From Epiperipatus broadwayi (lineage: Eukaryota; Onychophora; Udeonychophora; Euonychophora; Peripatidae): DNA of 64,000 nucleotides. Under the pieces are notes generated by a model. It was not told where the DNA came from. It did not search any database and worked only from the letters and a program-made list of their open reading frames with translations. Each line of letters begins with the position of its first letter. Position 1 is the first letter of the stretch. Where the stretch lies: the NCBI GenBank assembly GCA_028023455.1, contig JAQFVV010000558.1, forward strand, positions 88,501 to 152,500, given 5' to 3'. This document shows positions 1 through 12,690 of the stretch, piece after piece. The position numbers and the translations under genes were made by a program.

Positions 1-960
1 GTTTTCAAGTTTTGATATGTATTTAGCTGATGGTAGAAGCACAATGATATCATCAATGAATGCCAGAGTTTTGATTTCCTTTGCTATCCTTGAAATGTAG
101 ATTTCTGGCAACTCTCTTTTGAGTTTGACAAGCAAAGGGTTTATATAGTCTGTGAAAAGGAGTGTTCTAAGAGGGGAGCCTTGAAGTATGGAAATACCCG
201 GTGTAAATCCTGGAGCTACCTTACTGTCTAATGTGATTAGGATTTTTATATTACTAATAAGATTTATGATGATTGATAAGTGTGCTTTGTTGATATTATA
301 TTCCTGTAACACCCTGATCAGAAGATCATCTTTGACATTGAAGCAGCTGTGATATCCAGTTGTATAGCAATTAGGCTATGTTTCCAGTGTTGGCAATTTT
401 AAGTTGTGCAACTGCATTAGCAGTTGATCGTCCTTTTCTAGAAAACTGCACAAGTGATAAATGTTGAAGAGTCTTGAATTTTATTTTTGATGAGCCTCTT
501 ATTAATCTTGATAAGAAGCAGGGTCATTGAAATTGACCTGAGGTTGGACATATCAGAGCTATATTCTTGTTTTTTAATAAATGGAACTAAAAAGATTGGG
601 TAAAGTTCCTCTATGTTTTTACATCCCTCAGCTAAAACATCAATCATATTTTATAATGATTGGGACTGCAAACTGGCTAAGATGTAGTATTAGAAATTGA
701 GGAATTCCATGTGGACCTGGGTGAGTAGACTCAGGGAGACTTTTAATATTGTTTAGGATGTCTAGATTAGTTATTCCATGGTGTGAATCACTGTTTTCTA
801 ATAGGTCTGAGATTGATTCTATTGTTTTGTTGCATTTTAATTTTAAAGAAGTTGTAGATTACTCCAATCATTGCATCTCCTACATATGAATTTCCCTGAT
901 AGTTGATTAATGAGGGAGTAATTTGAGATCTTTTTACCTCAAGTGCCTATGTGAGGTAGC
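1..960 (-). pseudogene. LINE reverse transcriptase fragment
   Basis: Minus-strand translation shows RT blocks in order. Near 690-730 there is a degenerate PGPHGIPQF block (normally PGPDGIP). Near 540-640 there is LYPIFLVPFIKK. Near 170-190 there is GISILQGSPL (the QGSPLSP motif). Near 50-80 there is AFIDDIIVLLPSA, the catalytic [YF]xDD box with both aspartates retained. Stops and shifts separate the blocks, so only the fragment at 438-647 is an open frame of any length. The thumb and C-terminus lie left of base 1. The product would copy the element's own RNA into DNA; here it is a pseudogene. Confidence 0.75.
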
Positions 961-1379
961 TCCTTGTCTAACAGTGGTGGTTAGAAATAAATTTGCATGC
1001 TCTTTTAGTTGAAATGTATTGGGTCAGCACCTTCTGTGTGTTTTTGTATTCTTCCTTTAATAGCATTATGTTTTCTATGTTACGATTTTTGTATGGTAGC
1101 CTTCCCAACCTTTCATCTATTTCATTGAGTTTTGCCAACAATCTACATGGACATATTTGATGCAGAGTAAAGTTGTGTATTGTGGCTTGTGTGATCTCAA
1201 TGAAGGCAAACCAGACTTCAATAGGTGGAAAGTGCAACAAGTCAATTTTGTGAAAGTATATGTAAAGTTCTGATATGAGACTTGGAGGAGTAGTTTCCTT
1301 GTTTATAAACCTTCATATTTTGCTAAGATTTGAATTTCCAGTATATGTGCCTCTAACATCAAGAAGGATTTGCAATTCA

Positions 1380-1750
1380 AGGTGGTCAGAAAAGGCAACT
1401 GGATTTAGGTGAGCATCAAGTTGAAAATCAACGCTAGAAGAGTAGTAAAGAAGGTCAATAAGCGAAGTCCATCACCATGTATAAAAGGAGTATGTATTAT
1501 GAGGGAAATAACCATGACCACACATTACTCCTTTGCTTAGAAGGTGAAGAAATTTAATGTTGAATGTTTCATAAGACATATTGAAGTCACTAAGCAGAAT
1601 TAGAGATATGGAAGAAGAGCCAGTGAAAATGTTGATGGTGTTAATTATATTGTGGGAAGTATTGATATTATTATTGAGATAGAGGAAGATAATTAATAAA
1701 GATGGGATTCTACCTTTATTGTTGAAAGGAAGGTGCCTTGACAACAGCAT
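1380..1750 (-). pseudogene. LINE apurinic-type endonuclease fragment
   Basis: The minus frame from 1750 contains the segment LILLSDFNMSYETFN, matching the conserved GDFN box of APE-type endonucleases with G changed to S. Further on, near 1380-1400, the frame reads AFSDHLELQILLD, matching the SDH box that carries a catalytic His in this family. A stop interrupts the frame between the two boxes, near 1470. The N-terminal part of the domain is missing or unrecognisable. Known family role: nicks the target DNA to prime reverse transcription. This copy cannot be functional because of the stop and the truncation. Confidence 0.65.
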
Positions 1751-1787
1751 TGTTGATTGTTATTAATATTGGAATTGTCTAAGTGTT

Positions 1788-1920
1788 GACTGTTTTAATG
1801 ATATGTATACATGTGTGTGTGTGACTATGTGTAAGAATAAATTTTATATATATATGACTGTTTTAATGATATGTATACATGTGTGTATGACTATGTGTAA
1901 GAATAAATTTTATTTATATC
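1788..1920. repeat. Tandem duplication, two ~65-bp units
   Basis: The phrase beginning GACTGTTTTAATGATATG occurs at 1788 and again at 1856, each followed by a TGTGTG/GACTATGTGTAAGAATAAATTTTAT stretch. The second copy has a shorter TG run. It sits between the LINE relic and an (AT)n tract. Confidence 0.85.
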
Positions 1921-1938
1921 TTATATATATATAGAATA

Positions 1939-1941
<3 letters not shown>

Positions 1942-1973
<32 letters not shown>
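1942..1973. repeat. (AT)n microsatellite
   Basis: Uninterrupted AT alternation of about 16 dinucleotides. Confidence 0.9.
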
Positions 1974-1976
<3 letters not shown>

Positions 1977-2689
1977 CACTCTAGTTTACCATAACTGCTG
2001 AAAAATTATTCACATGTGTAATTTTGAGCAATAACTTTACAAACATATATAATGTGCATGTGTTAAAAAGAAGAGAGTCTTAAAATAATATTATGCATGG
2101 ATTGGAGTTTACTGTAATTGATATATTAATCTTTAAGTTTAAAATCTAATATTTGGGTTAATATTAAATAATCTCACTGGGGAAAGTCAAAAGCTAGAAA
2201 CTGGCTGAGGATACTGATATTCTGAAAAGCTTGTTAAGAGCTATTGGCATGCTCTATATATCATGTAGATTGTACAAGAAAAGTTATGCATATGCATAGC
2301 AGAGACTCATAAATGAATATGGTCATTACAATTCTAAAGAAGGAAATTAAAAATAAAAAACATGCTGTTCTAGAGATGAGTTTACCAATGACTGTATAAT
2401 TCAATTCGTGAACCATAAATGCATCCCCATTATATCATACTGGCCCATTTTTTTAGTTATTTGATATTTTGTGATGCTGTCCTTTAATTTCTTCAGCAGA
2501 AAACTTTTCTTTCTAAAATACTTATCACTATATCTAATTACATCTCCCCTTTGAATTCTATTTTCTTCAATATATTCCCAATGGAGACAATCAGCCATAC
2601 ATTTTTTAGAATGTCGTTCTTTATAATGTAAATGCCATATAAACACATTTTTCTTTATTTATTTAAAGTTGTAATTATACATTTATTAA

Positions 2690-2818
2690 CACACATTGAT
2701 TACATAAATAATATTTATTAAGGCAATAAACTTAAAGCATGTGCAGTTGAAAATGCAAAGGTAGGGACCTCTACAGGTCTTAACCAGAAGCTTGTGGTTA
2801 AGACCTGTAGAGGTCCCT
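2690..2818 (-). repeat. Dispersed repeat R3, copy 1, with 5' hairpin
   Basis: Read on the minus strand this copy contains TTAAGACCTGTAGAGGTCCC, then an A/T-rich TTTGCATTTTCAACTGCACATGC segment, then a TTTATTGCCTTAATAAATATT end. The same order occurs on the plus strand at 28443-28545 and, diverged, at 50872-50955. Here the first 20 or so bases are repeated in inverted orientation (2798-2816 against 2765-2785), forming a hairpin. No coding capacity is visible. Its 3' end lacks poly(A). Confidence 0.75.
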
Positions 2819-2819
2819 T

Positions 2820-4130
2820 TATTTATTTTGTAAAATCAACACAATATATAATTTCTGATAATCATTTGCTTATTTTATTTATTTAATACCACACTTTTTT
2901 TAAATTTTTAAAGTAAGATTATATTGTTTAAGTATAATAATATTTATTTATTTTTTTTATTGTAACTCCATATTTCATCTTAATTATGTATCTCATAAAT
3001 AATACTATACTGGCTAGTTTATTTATATAATTCATAAATAATACATATAGTAGCAATTATGTATTGTTGTGCTTATTTGATATTAGCAATATAATATACT
3101 TTAAAGCTAAGTCAGGTTGTAAAAGTATTATGAGTAAGTTTTAAAAAATAATAATGATTTGCTGAAAGAATAAATGAAAAAATTAAAACTAAGATAGATA
3201 TTACTGAACAAAAAAGGCAAAAAGAACAAATTACTACTCTTAATTTTAAAAAAATCACTTTCATCCTTTTAAGAAGGCTATCTTTACATCTATGGCAAAG
3301 AAATACAAGTAAGTATGAATTATCATGAAATTATGTGAAAATATTATTCTTTGGCATATGTCTGATGAAAATTCAGTCTTACCATTTCTATTATAAAAAA
3401 AATTGATATCTCTTTTCTTCTTTTGTTGCAGTATAATAATGTTTTCTTTATATTTGTTTTACATAGTACCGTTATTTTTGCAGAAGTTTGTCTGATTATT
3501 TTAAGAGAAAGTCTGAAAAAATTGATTTTTAAAAGTAAATTTATATATTCTCAAAGGAAAAAAATATTTTATTAAATAAGAAATAGTACTTCGCATTCTG
3601 TAGTTTTTAAATATTTTCTATGAATATTTTATCCCCAAAAAATAAAAAACGAATCTGCATTTTTTTTATTTGTTTTACTAATGAAAGAATACATTTTTTT
3701 TTTCAATGACATAATTGCATCTATGCATTAAATGATATGCTAATACTTTTTTTACATAAAAAAAAGATAAAGAACATTAAATATAATTTTTATGCATTTT
3801 CGGTATTAATCACACTTTTCAAAGAAATCCGTTATGCTTTTTTTTACTTTGAATATAATATTTGTTTTTCATTTCAACAAAAAAATTTATTAACAATAAA
3901 TAGTGATTACATCCTGATAAAAGAAAAATAAATAAATAAATTGTACAATAACATGATTATATTAATGTTCTATTTGCCATCTGGCTAGATTATATTATGA
4001 GAACACAATTGTTATACACTTATGTTGTTGGGTATAATGAAGAATTTTGTGTAGAATATGAGAAACTAAGAACTTGTTTAGTGGTATTAGTATTTTTAAT
4101 ATATACATGAATATTTTCTTTTAAAATTGC
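2820..4130. other. AT-rich stretch with no recognisable feature
   Basis: Poly-A/T runs and low-complexity sequence. The 64-residue open frame at 3737-3931 is K/F/I/N-rich as expected from AT composition and resembles nothing known. Confidence 0.6.
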
Positions 4131-4391
4131 CTAATCTAAAATGCTGGGTAGGTGGGAAAAGGATAGAGCAGTTAAAGACCAGGTGTCATCAAAGACTTTA
4201 CTGGAGGCAAGGAGCTGGTCACATTTCTTGATTTTTTTGAGTGTTTGATAAAACAATGGTATGATTTGTGATGGGAGTAATTCCATGAGAGTTTTGCATC
4301 TCACTATCCATATGGCATAAAGGACAAAGGTAGAGAGCCTTATTATTGCAAAAGTTCCATTATGAATGGTGTTTTCAAGTGAGAAAATCAT
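4131..4391 (-). pseudogene. Possible LINE C-terminal fragment (weak)
   Basis: An 86-codon minus-strand open frame contains LYAIWIVRCKTLMELLPSQI, which is reminiscent of the tail found after the RT in some LINEs (an aliphatic-IW-x-R-N/C-x-x block). It is less AT-driven in composition than neighbouring random frames. No RT motif lies nearby to support it, so a chance frame is also possible. Confidence 0.25.
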
Positions 4392-4713
4392 CAGATCTTA
4401 TGTTGGAGTTGATGATGAATATTTGTTTTTACAAAGAGTCCTCAACACGGAAACAGTATTAAGATCACACTAACTGTTATTATTTTTTTTTCTGTTTAAG
4501 AAACAGTATTATTATTACATTAAATTTATTACATTTCAGTATTTGTTAATTGTTAATTAAATAATCTTTATATCACATTATATATTTAACATTAACATAT
4601 TGCAATTATTATCTTTTGTAAATCCAAAAAAATTTCCTATTTTCTTTTCACACTTATTCCAACTGCAATAGTTTTTAATATATAAAAAGCAAACCACTTT
4701 CTTTGATTTTTAC

Positions 4714-5387
4714 TAACCTTTTTTTAGGGTACATGAGCATAGACTTTCACACTACCCACAGCTCACCACCACTCTATCTCATATCACTGATACACTGGAA
4801 CACAACCAGCAATTATCTATTAATCCAGATTACCATCTCTGCACATATATGCAATAAGTGTTCAGATATATATTAAGATAGCCAATCTTCATACTTCAAT
4901 GGACAGGCTTCAATCCACTCTAAACTCCAACTCTTCAACCATCCATCCAATTGAAAATCTGATGATTGAATGCTTAAAGGCCATGTTGAGGCTGAGATTC
5001 TTGTCACATCCATGTTGACGTAAACTCAATCTGACCCCTCATGTGCAGGACATAATCTATTTAATATATATACAAGGGATGGGCATACATCTCTACTATG
5101 TAATAACTGAAATACAAGTATATTATATACCTGTATCAAAATATGTAATATATAGGGTATATGAGCACAGACTTTCACACTACCCTCAGTTCACCACTCT
5201 ATCTCATATCACTGATACACTTGAACACATATATGTTGAAAAGATAAATAATCACTAATGTATCAGTGATATGAGATAGAGTGGTGAGCTGTGAGTAGTG
5301 TGAAAGTCTGTGCTCATATACCCTATATATTACATATATTGATACAGGTATATAATATGCCTGTATTTCAATTATAACCTTTTTTTA
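4714..5387. mobile_element. Composite R1 element with 13-bp flanking direct repeats
   Basis: TAACCTTTTTTTA occurs exactly at 4714-4726 and 5375-5387, bracketing 648 bp of R1 sequence. Inside are a plus-oriented R1 copy (4727 to about 5030), a second plus-oriented partial copy (5100-5256) and an inverted partial copy (5259-5374). All share the ATGAGCA(C/T)AGACTTTCACAC head and the ACTCTATCTCATATCACTGA block. The flanking repeat fits a target-site duplication, although the T-rich sequence weakens the inference. There is no protein-coding capacity. Confidence 0.7.
5100..5376. repeat. R1 inverted repeat, ~120-bp arms, 39-bp loop
   Basis: The left arm 5100-5219 is nearly the reverse complement of 5259-5376; only scattered mismatches and small indels are visible. 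The transcript of either strand would fold into a long hairpin. Confidence 0.85.
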
Positions 5388-8270
5388 ATATTGGAACTAA
5401 ATCATGAATATAGATTTAATATAATCAAAATATGATACATATTATTTTTTTCCTACATCAATATTTTAATTGATTAATTAAGGTTATAAAAGTTAAAAAT
5501 ATATATTTTATAAAAATATTTATGTATTTTTATTACATATGTGTGACATATTTTATGTACTGAATTTTTTTTATTTTAGCTCTTATTTTCTTCAGTCAAA
5601 TTAATGTATGAGTAAATAATATATAACCTACTTTGTTAATATTAAATTTACTTAATTTTAGTTCAATAATAAAACAAGTTTAGAAAAAGAAACCAAAAGA
5701 AATTATTTGCTTTCTATAGCTCTGTACAGTTTGGCCCAATTGGTAAAGCGCCCAATTTTTTATGAACTTCTAAGCAATAACCGTATGTGTTTTTTATTAT
5801 TATCATTTCAATGTTGTATATAACCTGAATATCTTTTATGTAAAAAAAAATACATTTTATTGCTTGTCAATAAATCAAAAATTAAATTGATTTACTTTCA
5901 ATGCAATAACAAACGTTCATTAAATAGTAAAAAAGATGTCAAGCTATTTAACTGAGTTAAATATTTTACTGTCCATTTGTCAAGACTATATGTAAACATT
6001 TTTTCTTAACTCTTATGGTATTTTTATGAAACATTTTCATTTCAATATGGTGAATTATTCAGTGAGGACTATATCCAATTACACTCTTATTACTTCATAC
6101 ATGATATTATTAAGTATTGTGTCCAATTATTTTTATTATTCACAAAGTTCTATTCCCAGCTATACATGTCAAGAATAAATTAAAATGAAAATTGTTCATA
6201 AAAATAAAATAAATGAAATAAAAATATAAGCATTTTTAAGGCACTTTTGTTGAAGGTTTTAGCCTTGTATGTTATTATTAAAAATGTCTTTAATTGATTT
6301 ATTTTTTATATATTGAAATTAATGGGCCACATTTACAAATAAAATGATGGGATATTTATTAACAATGGATTCATTAATGAAATATTAATTTATTAAATAT
6401 GTTATAAACTATCCTTTTGCATAATGTTAAGCACTTTTGCAGTTCTTTTCTAAAGAAGTCCCATACAATTTTGAGACCAGATTTTTAGCCTTCTGAATAT
6501 GGATGTGATGAATTTGCAACTTTTTCAAAAAAATAATCTTTTAGCAATACAATTTCTTATAATATTACATAAGATTCTTCTGTATTTGTTTGTTGTTTTT
6601 CATATTTCAATTTTAATTCCATGTATAATTTTTTAAATTCTTATTTTTAATATATTTTTCTCTGGAATTATATTTTTAAAATGTCAATATATTTTCTAAC
6701 TTCTATCTTTTGATTTATTCTGTAACAGAGTCTATTTTTATGCTTTACACATATATAAAATTTAGTAATGCCTACTACTATGCTAGTAATGATAAATAAA
6801 ATAGAAAATCATATATTACAATACTAACCAAAAAACAACCATGGTATAAATGGATGAAATCATGATCATAGAAGAAATTTAGTAAAATTTTGTTTTTTGA
6901 CTAATAATGTAATGTTATATGATTTACTATTTTATTATATAAGTATATATAAATGTAATACTTATGTTTATTATTTAAGTTTTACATGCTACTCATTTAA
7001 AAAAAGAAACTCGTTTTAACAGAGATATTTTTTTTGTTTTGTTTTTTTAAAAAAAAAAGTCTTTTATATATCTCTTTTTCCAAAGTTAAAGCAAAAGTCA
7101 TCAATCTTCCACTTTATATTATAAAATCTCAGATTCTCTAAACCCATCATCTGGTCCAATTTTACATATAAAATCGTCAATTGATAAAATTGAAAGCACT
7201 CAAGAGTTGTTTTGTAAATCTCCAAGGCTCTAATGATATCTCCCATAAAATGTTTTACAAGCCTTCTTGTATATAATTCAGCATTATAAAATTGATATCT
7301 AATACATTTTAATACTTTTTCTTAAATGTATATAGATGGAGTTTTTTCCAGAATGCAATCTGTAAATATCTATGCACTAGCAAGCTCTATATTTTTTCAG
7401 GTTTTTTTTTACTATACTTCCATTATTTGCTGTAATAATACATTATAATTCAACTGTTTTAGTACTATTTTATTAAACCAATTAACTCACTAGAATTTGC
7501 CCTAAATTATGTTTTCCAAAAATCATTTAATTAAATCTGATTTTGCTTAACAAATCAGCCATGTTTTTTTTTTTTTTTGTAAAAAAATAAACCTCTAGTT
7601 TGGAAATTGTAAAATTAGTTTTTCCTACAATCTTACTATAATCATATTATTTCTATTTTAATAACTTTCCTGACATTTTTTAAAATAAATTTATTTATTA
7701 ATATTTCTTAATTCTGTAACCTGTAATATTTAAGATTACATATTTAATGTGTAACAAGAAAAGATACTTTATTTCTTATATAAAAAAACTCAACATCACT
7801 TTTTATTTAATATTGTTTTTATTTGAGATGGAGTATCTTTATCCCATATTTATTTATTAAATGTCATCCAAAATAAATTACTTCATATTAATAATCAATA
7901 GGAATTTGACTTACATCTTTATATTTCAATTTCAATTTAACTGGTGTTCTTGTTAGCATTTCATCTTTTATTACACATGCTTATTTGCAATTACTCTGAT
8001 CAAATGTCAAAACGGAAAATCTTCCATTCAACATCTTTATACTATTTAAATTGATAGTCATTATGACTAGACATTCTTTCTTCATATAATAGCCTTTTTT
8101 TTAAAAATAATATTAATAAATATCTTTACCCTTTTTTTAAGAATACTGTTTTTTTTTTCGTTACCTCTTCCTAGTGTTATTTTTTGAACAGTGGGTTTAT
8201 AAAAAATTGCAAAATAAAAATTTGAATTATAAAAAGAAAATGCCATATAAAATTCAATAGTTTTTAATTA
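5388..8270. other. Long AT-rich stretch, nothing recognised
   Basis: No motif-bearing frame, no paired repeat and no strong RNA gene signature. A tRNA A-box-like phrase (TGGCCCAATTGGTAAAGCGCC) sits near 5734, but no B-box follows at tRNA spacing. Confidence 0.55.
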
Positions 8271-8275
8271 ATATT

Positions 8276-8311
<36 letters not shown>

Positions 8312-8317
8312 AATATT

Positions 8318-8356
<39 letters not shown>
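8271..8356. repeat. (AT)n tract with palindromic borders
   Basis: Two (AT)n blocks separated by a short AATAAATATTCAAA spacer. The first block is bordered by ATATTTATTA and its reverse complement TAATAAATAT, so the array is a self-complementary cruciform-prone unit. Confidence 0.85.
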
Positions 8357-8360
<4 letters not shown>

Positions 8361-8755
8361 TTATCTAGAAAAGTGTTTTTATTTATAATAGTTATTAGGG
8401 AATCACTCTCTATACATGCACTGTATAAATTTTTTTAATATTTAAGGAATATTCTGTACCTATTTGTTTAGGTAAAAAAGATATGGTGAATTCATCTTTT
8501 CAAAGACTAACTTGTGTTTAGAAAATGAGAGTAATTTTTAATCATTGTAGGGGTAATTCCCTTAGAACTGTTACAAATAAAATAGGGTATTAGATAAATA
8601 AATAACTTGTTATATATATTTATTATTACATCTAATACTGATGCGCAATAAATTGTAAAAATTTTGCAAACATGATTTATTAATATATCGTGAATGGAAT
8701 TAAAAGTGATTAATTAAGACCTTTATGTTCTCATTTGTAAATGCTTAAGATTTGC

Positions 8756-9530
8756 CTATATATGCACATGTACAAATATGTAAGTATCTATTTTTTTTAC
8801 AGACAAACACCAATGGACTATTATATTCTGAAGGGTATTTTCTGTTAAATTTTTCATTTGACCATTTGATAATTTACTTCTGTACATAAGTTTATATTGG
8901 TAAGGGATAGGATAGCTTTTATACTGAAAAGGACTATAGTCATTCAAGCATATTAAATGCACATAACCTTTTATCACACCAAGTTTTTTTAGAAAATATA
9001 TTCTTATATTTTTACTGAGTAATTGGAAATTTTTTTCTTTAAAGTTGTCATCCAATTCAGAAAATTCACATATTTTTATTTGCAAATCTAACTCTGTAGA
9101 TTTGTTTTGGATATCTAATAAATTTAAATGTTGATCGAGTATTTCCTTATTAAAGTTACATCTTTCCCCTTTTAAAATCAATTCTTGATTAACATAATCA
9201 ATAACACATCTAAACTGATTCATGATGTCAGATCCTATTATAATCTCATAAATAAGTCCAGACATGATCAAAATATTTGTTCTATGGTTGTTGAGCAAAC
9301 AATTTTGTCTTATGACCATTGTCCATAATAGCTTGAGTTTGCTCCAATAGTATTACAAGGATTTCAAAGTCTGCTTCAGTAAGTTTTATATACAATGTTT
9401 CTGATATAATTGAAATTTAGCTTTCTGAATCCAGTAAAAACTTCACTAATGTACCCTGAATAATTTCTGGACAAATATTATCCACATAGCCTTCTATTAT
9501 GCTACCATAATCATCCAGTTTCAAAATTCA
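8756..9530 (-). pseudogene. Gypsy-type pol relic (aspartic protease to RT start)
   Basis: From 9530 downward the minus strand reads through a region with LVKFLLDSES, matching the D-S/T-G active-site block of retroviral-type aspartic proteases with G replaced. The long frame 9319-8756 (187 codons) then carries IIIGSDIMNQFRCVIDYVN, the ILG-SD-(hydrophobic) flap/C-terminal block seen in Gypsy proteases. Still later it reads FQYKSYPIPYQYK, which resembles the PF-x-x-K-PYPIP-x-x-Y-K start of a Gypsy RT domain, and VHWCLSVKK, near the NSPWxSPVVxVKK block. Coding ends at 8756 before the RT catalytic core. In an intact element this polyprotein matures gag-pol and makes cDNA. There is one stop in the protease part, no LTR nearby, and the active-site glycine is lost, so the copy is dead. 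Confidence 0.7.
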
Positions 9531-11125
9531 ATAATTTTTGTTAATAAGATTGTAGTGCAATATTTTTATACAAATTTTGAATATGAAATATAATTTAAAT
9601 ATTATAATTTTATTAAAATATTTGGAGCTACAAAAATATAAGGTAAATAGAGAAAGATGGCAAGAAGATAACCACTAGATAACTCATGAATTGTAAAACT
9701 GGATAATATTAGTATAAAAGCATACATAATGGTAAGAAGAATGAACTTATTATTTTAAGAGAATTAGATACTGAATATGGGCAAGATTAAAATGTATAGA
9801 ATAATTATTATGTCTATCTGTGCTAAATGTAAATAATTTTGCTGTAAATTTATAAATAATTAAATGTTTATTTTGTTAGTGAATTATTTAATATATGGTG
9901 TATAGCTGTTTGTCATTCATTATTATTGTTGTAAATAAATGAATATTTTTTATTTAAATTTTGTATTAATAATTTCATTGCCTTTGAGAGTCATTTCATA
10001 TCAATAAAGCACATTATCCACACAGAATTATACATAGCCTATATTCATTGCATGCTTTATCTGAAGAGTTATATTTAAGAATTTATAATTGATACATTAA
10101 TTATCAATGGCTTTTAAATTATAATTATATTAAAGGGAGTTTGTAATGCTTTATACTTTTATTAGATATAAAAGAATCTTGAAGATTTATTTGAAAAGTA
10201 CTATTAAGTATTACAAAATGGAGAGCATATAACGGAAATTAATAGTATGTTTTAAGAGTCACATTCTGATTTTGGAATTTAATTTTGAAATGTATTTTAT
10301 ATCATAAATTTAGAAGTATTATATTATTTCAGAGTACAAGTTATTGACCAAATATATTTTAAGGTTTGTAATTCTGAAGGATCAAATTACAATGGGTGAA
10401 TGCTAAGTAAGTAAGAAATGTATTTAATTGAGTTAGACTATGTAGATAATAACTCTATAATATAGCTTTTGATTACAATAAAATTGGTATTATATTGTGA
10501 TTATTATTAGTATAAGTATGAGAATAAATCTTACGAAAGTAAATTAAATTTTTTAAGTTAAGGTAATGAGTAGATAATGATCATTAATTTTCATGTTTAT
10601 TATTATAGTTGGATTAAGTTTCAAATAAAAGGTTAATCAATATTTGTAATATGTGTGATTTTATTTAAATAATTGGATCCCAGTAAAATCTTTTTTGCTA
10701 TTCAATTATTTAATTACTAATCTAATTTCTATATTATATTTTAGAATAGAATAATTATGATCCCTGGATAGGGATAGCCATAGGATACAATTAATTCTTG
10801 TAATTTAATATAATTTTGTTTTTGTTTTGAGATTCTTAAATTATAGACAAGTAGTTAAATCATTATTTAAATGAAATATTATGTTAATCATTGTTTGTTG
10901 TGGGGATTTTCCTAATGATTATAATATGATGGTAATAAAATAATTTTTACAATAGCATAACATTGTGGAATGTATTTTATATACTTCTCAATGTTAAAAC
11001 TTCTATGTTGTAATCATCCCTAAAATCTATCTTATGATATTGCAAGTTTCAAGCCCATAAAGTGTCTTATACTTTATTGTTATTATACTTGTATTTATTA
11101 ATACAATGTACAGGCTTAAACCTGC
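9531..11125. other. AT-rich stretch, nothing recognised
   Basis: Low-complexity sequence without a motif-bearing reading frame or an evident repeat pair. Confidence 0.55.
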
Positions 11126-11129
11126 ATTT

Positions 11130-11635
11130 ATATATGTAATATATGCGGGATTCGAACTCTGACTTTCTCATGACCCACTACTCTCAGTGCCATCTCATAT
11201 TGCTGACCCACCCGATCACACACATGTTGAAAAGATAAATAATCACCAATATTCGTATTTTATGCTAAACCAGCAATCATCAGTTGGTCTAGATTACTAT
11301 CTCCACACACACATATATATATATATACACAATCAGTGCTCAGCTTTATGTTAAGATGGCCAATCTTCATACTTTAATGGACAGGTCAAACTATTCCAAC
11401 TCACAACTCTTCAGCCTTCCATTTCATTGAAAATCTGATGATGGAATGTTCATTATAGCATGAAGATTGGCTATCTTAATGTAAAGCTGAGCACTGATTG
11501 TATATATGTGTAAGAATAGTAATCTAGACCAACTGATGATTGCTGGTTTAGCATGAAATACGTATATTAGTGATTATTTATCTTTTCAACATGTGTGTGA
11601 TCAGGTGGGTCATCAATATGAGATGGCATTGATTA
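11130..11635. mobile_element. R1 repeat, copy 2, with inverted partner
   Basis: The plus-oriented copy starts near 11130 and runs through GGGATTCGAACTCTGACTTT (about 11149) to a segment ending near 11450 (TGAAAATCTGATGATGGAATG). An inverted partial copy follows at about 11456-11632. The arms pair about 11195-11372 with 11456-11632, with internal (AT)n length differences. Read on the minus strand, the 11149-11160 phrase is AGTTCGAATCCC, close to the tRNA B-box consensus GGTTCGAATCC, so R1 may have a tRNA-related head. No convincing A-box was found. No target-site duplication was found at this locus. Confidence 0.75.
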
Positions 11636-11639
11636 TTCA

Positions 11640-12690
11640 TTGTTGAGCTAGGAGCAAAGAGGGTAAAAAGAGAAAGTAGGGTAGAAGTGTTGAAGAACCG
11701 GAAAAGAAGGTTACAATATATATATAATGCTATTTTGATTCATAGATTGGTTCCATAGTCATCACAAATCTAAGGATTATTTTTTTTGTTTTTCTTTTGT
11801 ATTTCGTGTGTGTGCATTTTTAATCGGCGTATTCGTTAATGAGTGTTTCGTAATGGAACAACATACATCTATATGTGTGCGTGTATGTGTAAGTATATAA
11901 CGCTAATTTTAAAAATATATATTTGCATTCCTATAAATTTAAAAATAGTGTTTTAATAAAAAAAAAGAAGTATTTTTTTTTAAAATAATGATTTAGTTAT
12001 TTTAACAAAAATTTTGACCAGATTTAATAATCTGTCAATTTCAGTTGCGTTCCAATTGCTTCTGCTATTTTATCTTTTTTCCTATGAACCGAAATACTCA
12101 TAACAAGATATAATTTTGTTACTTTGCAAAAAAAAAAAAAAGTATTAATAATTTACGTATTATATAGTGTACCGAAATAGTTTAACTCATTAAAACTACT
12201 AGTTAAAACTTGAAAACTATCAAAAAAATATATTGCTTATCGTTCTTGCTGATAATCTTATTAACCCACATCTTTTGGTACATTAAGTCGGCAATTTAGA
12301 AAATCGTTTTGTTTAAAACGTTGTAGATTTTTTTTTTCCATGTACAGTTTTATTTAGTATTATAAAATTCGTAATTTTTTTGATTGAACAATTTATTTAT
12401 TTCACATTTTTTTTCTTTAATAAAAAATTAAATATTTGTCATTAAGTTGTTAAATACATATCGTACTACTATCTGATTGTTCTAAATAATATTTCCTAAT
12501 ATAATCTATCCGTTACTATCCTCATTATCACAAACTATTGACTTTCTATTTCAAAGGAAAGTCTGCTTTATTCATTACTTAACCACAAGTATCTGTCTCA
12601 ACTTTTTTCAACACAATGTTGCATCAAATATTTTTATTTCATTCTTATATGTCAAAATATGTTTATAAGATGTTTTTATTTTTTGGTCAG
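11640..12690. other. AT-rich stretch, nothing recognised
   Basis: No supported gene or repeat pair. Confidence 0.5.

Larger units (their letters stand above)
1..1760 (-). mobile_element. Non-LTR retrotransposon (LINE) relic, endonuclease plus reverse transcriptase
   Basis: Minus-strand reading gives, from high to low coordinates, an APE-type endonuclease segment, a linker and a reverse transcriptase that runs off the left edge. Coding is broken by stops and frameshifts in several places, so it is a dead copy. The domain order endonuclease then RT on one strand is the standard order of APE-bearing LINEs. No 5' UTR or 3' tail can be placed: the 3' end lies outside the window, and the 5' end fades out near 1760, just before a 65-bp tandem duplication. 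The clade is not determined; the CR1/Jockey-like group is plausible from the motif spacing, which is inference only. Confidence 0.8.

Noticed and set aside
5734-5756. tRNA A-box-like phrase TGGCCCAATTGGTAAAGCGCC
   Set aside because: No B-box or acceptor pairing follows at tRNA spacing; may be a truncated SINE but is not supported.
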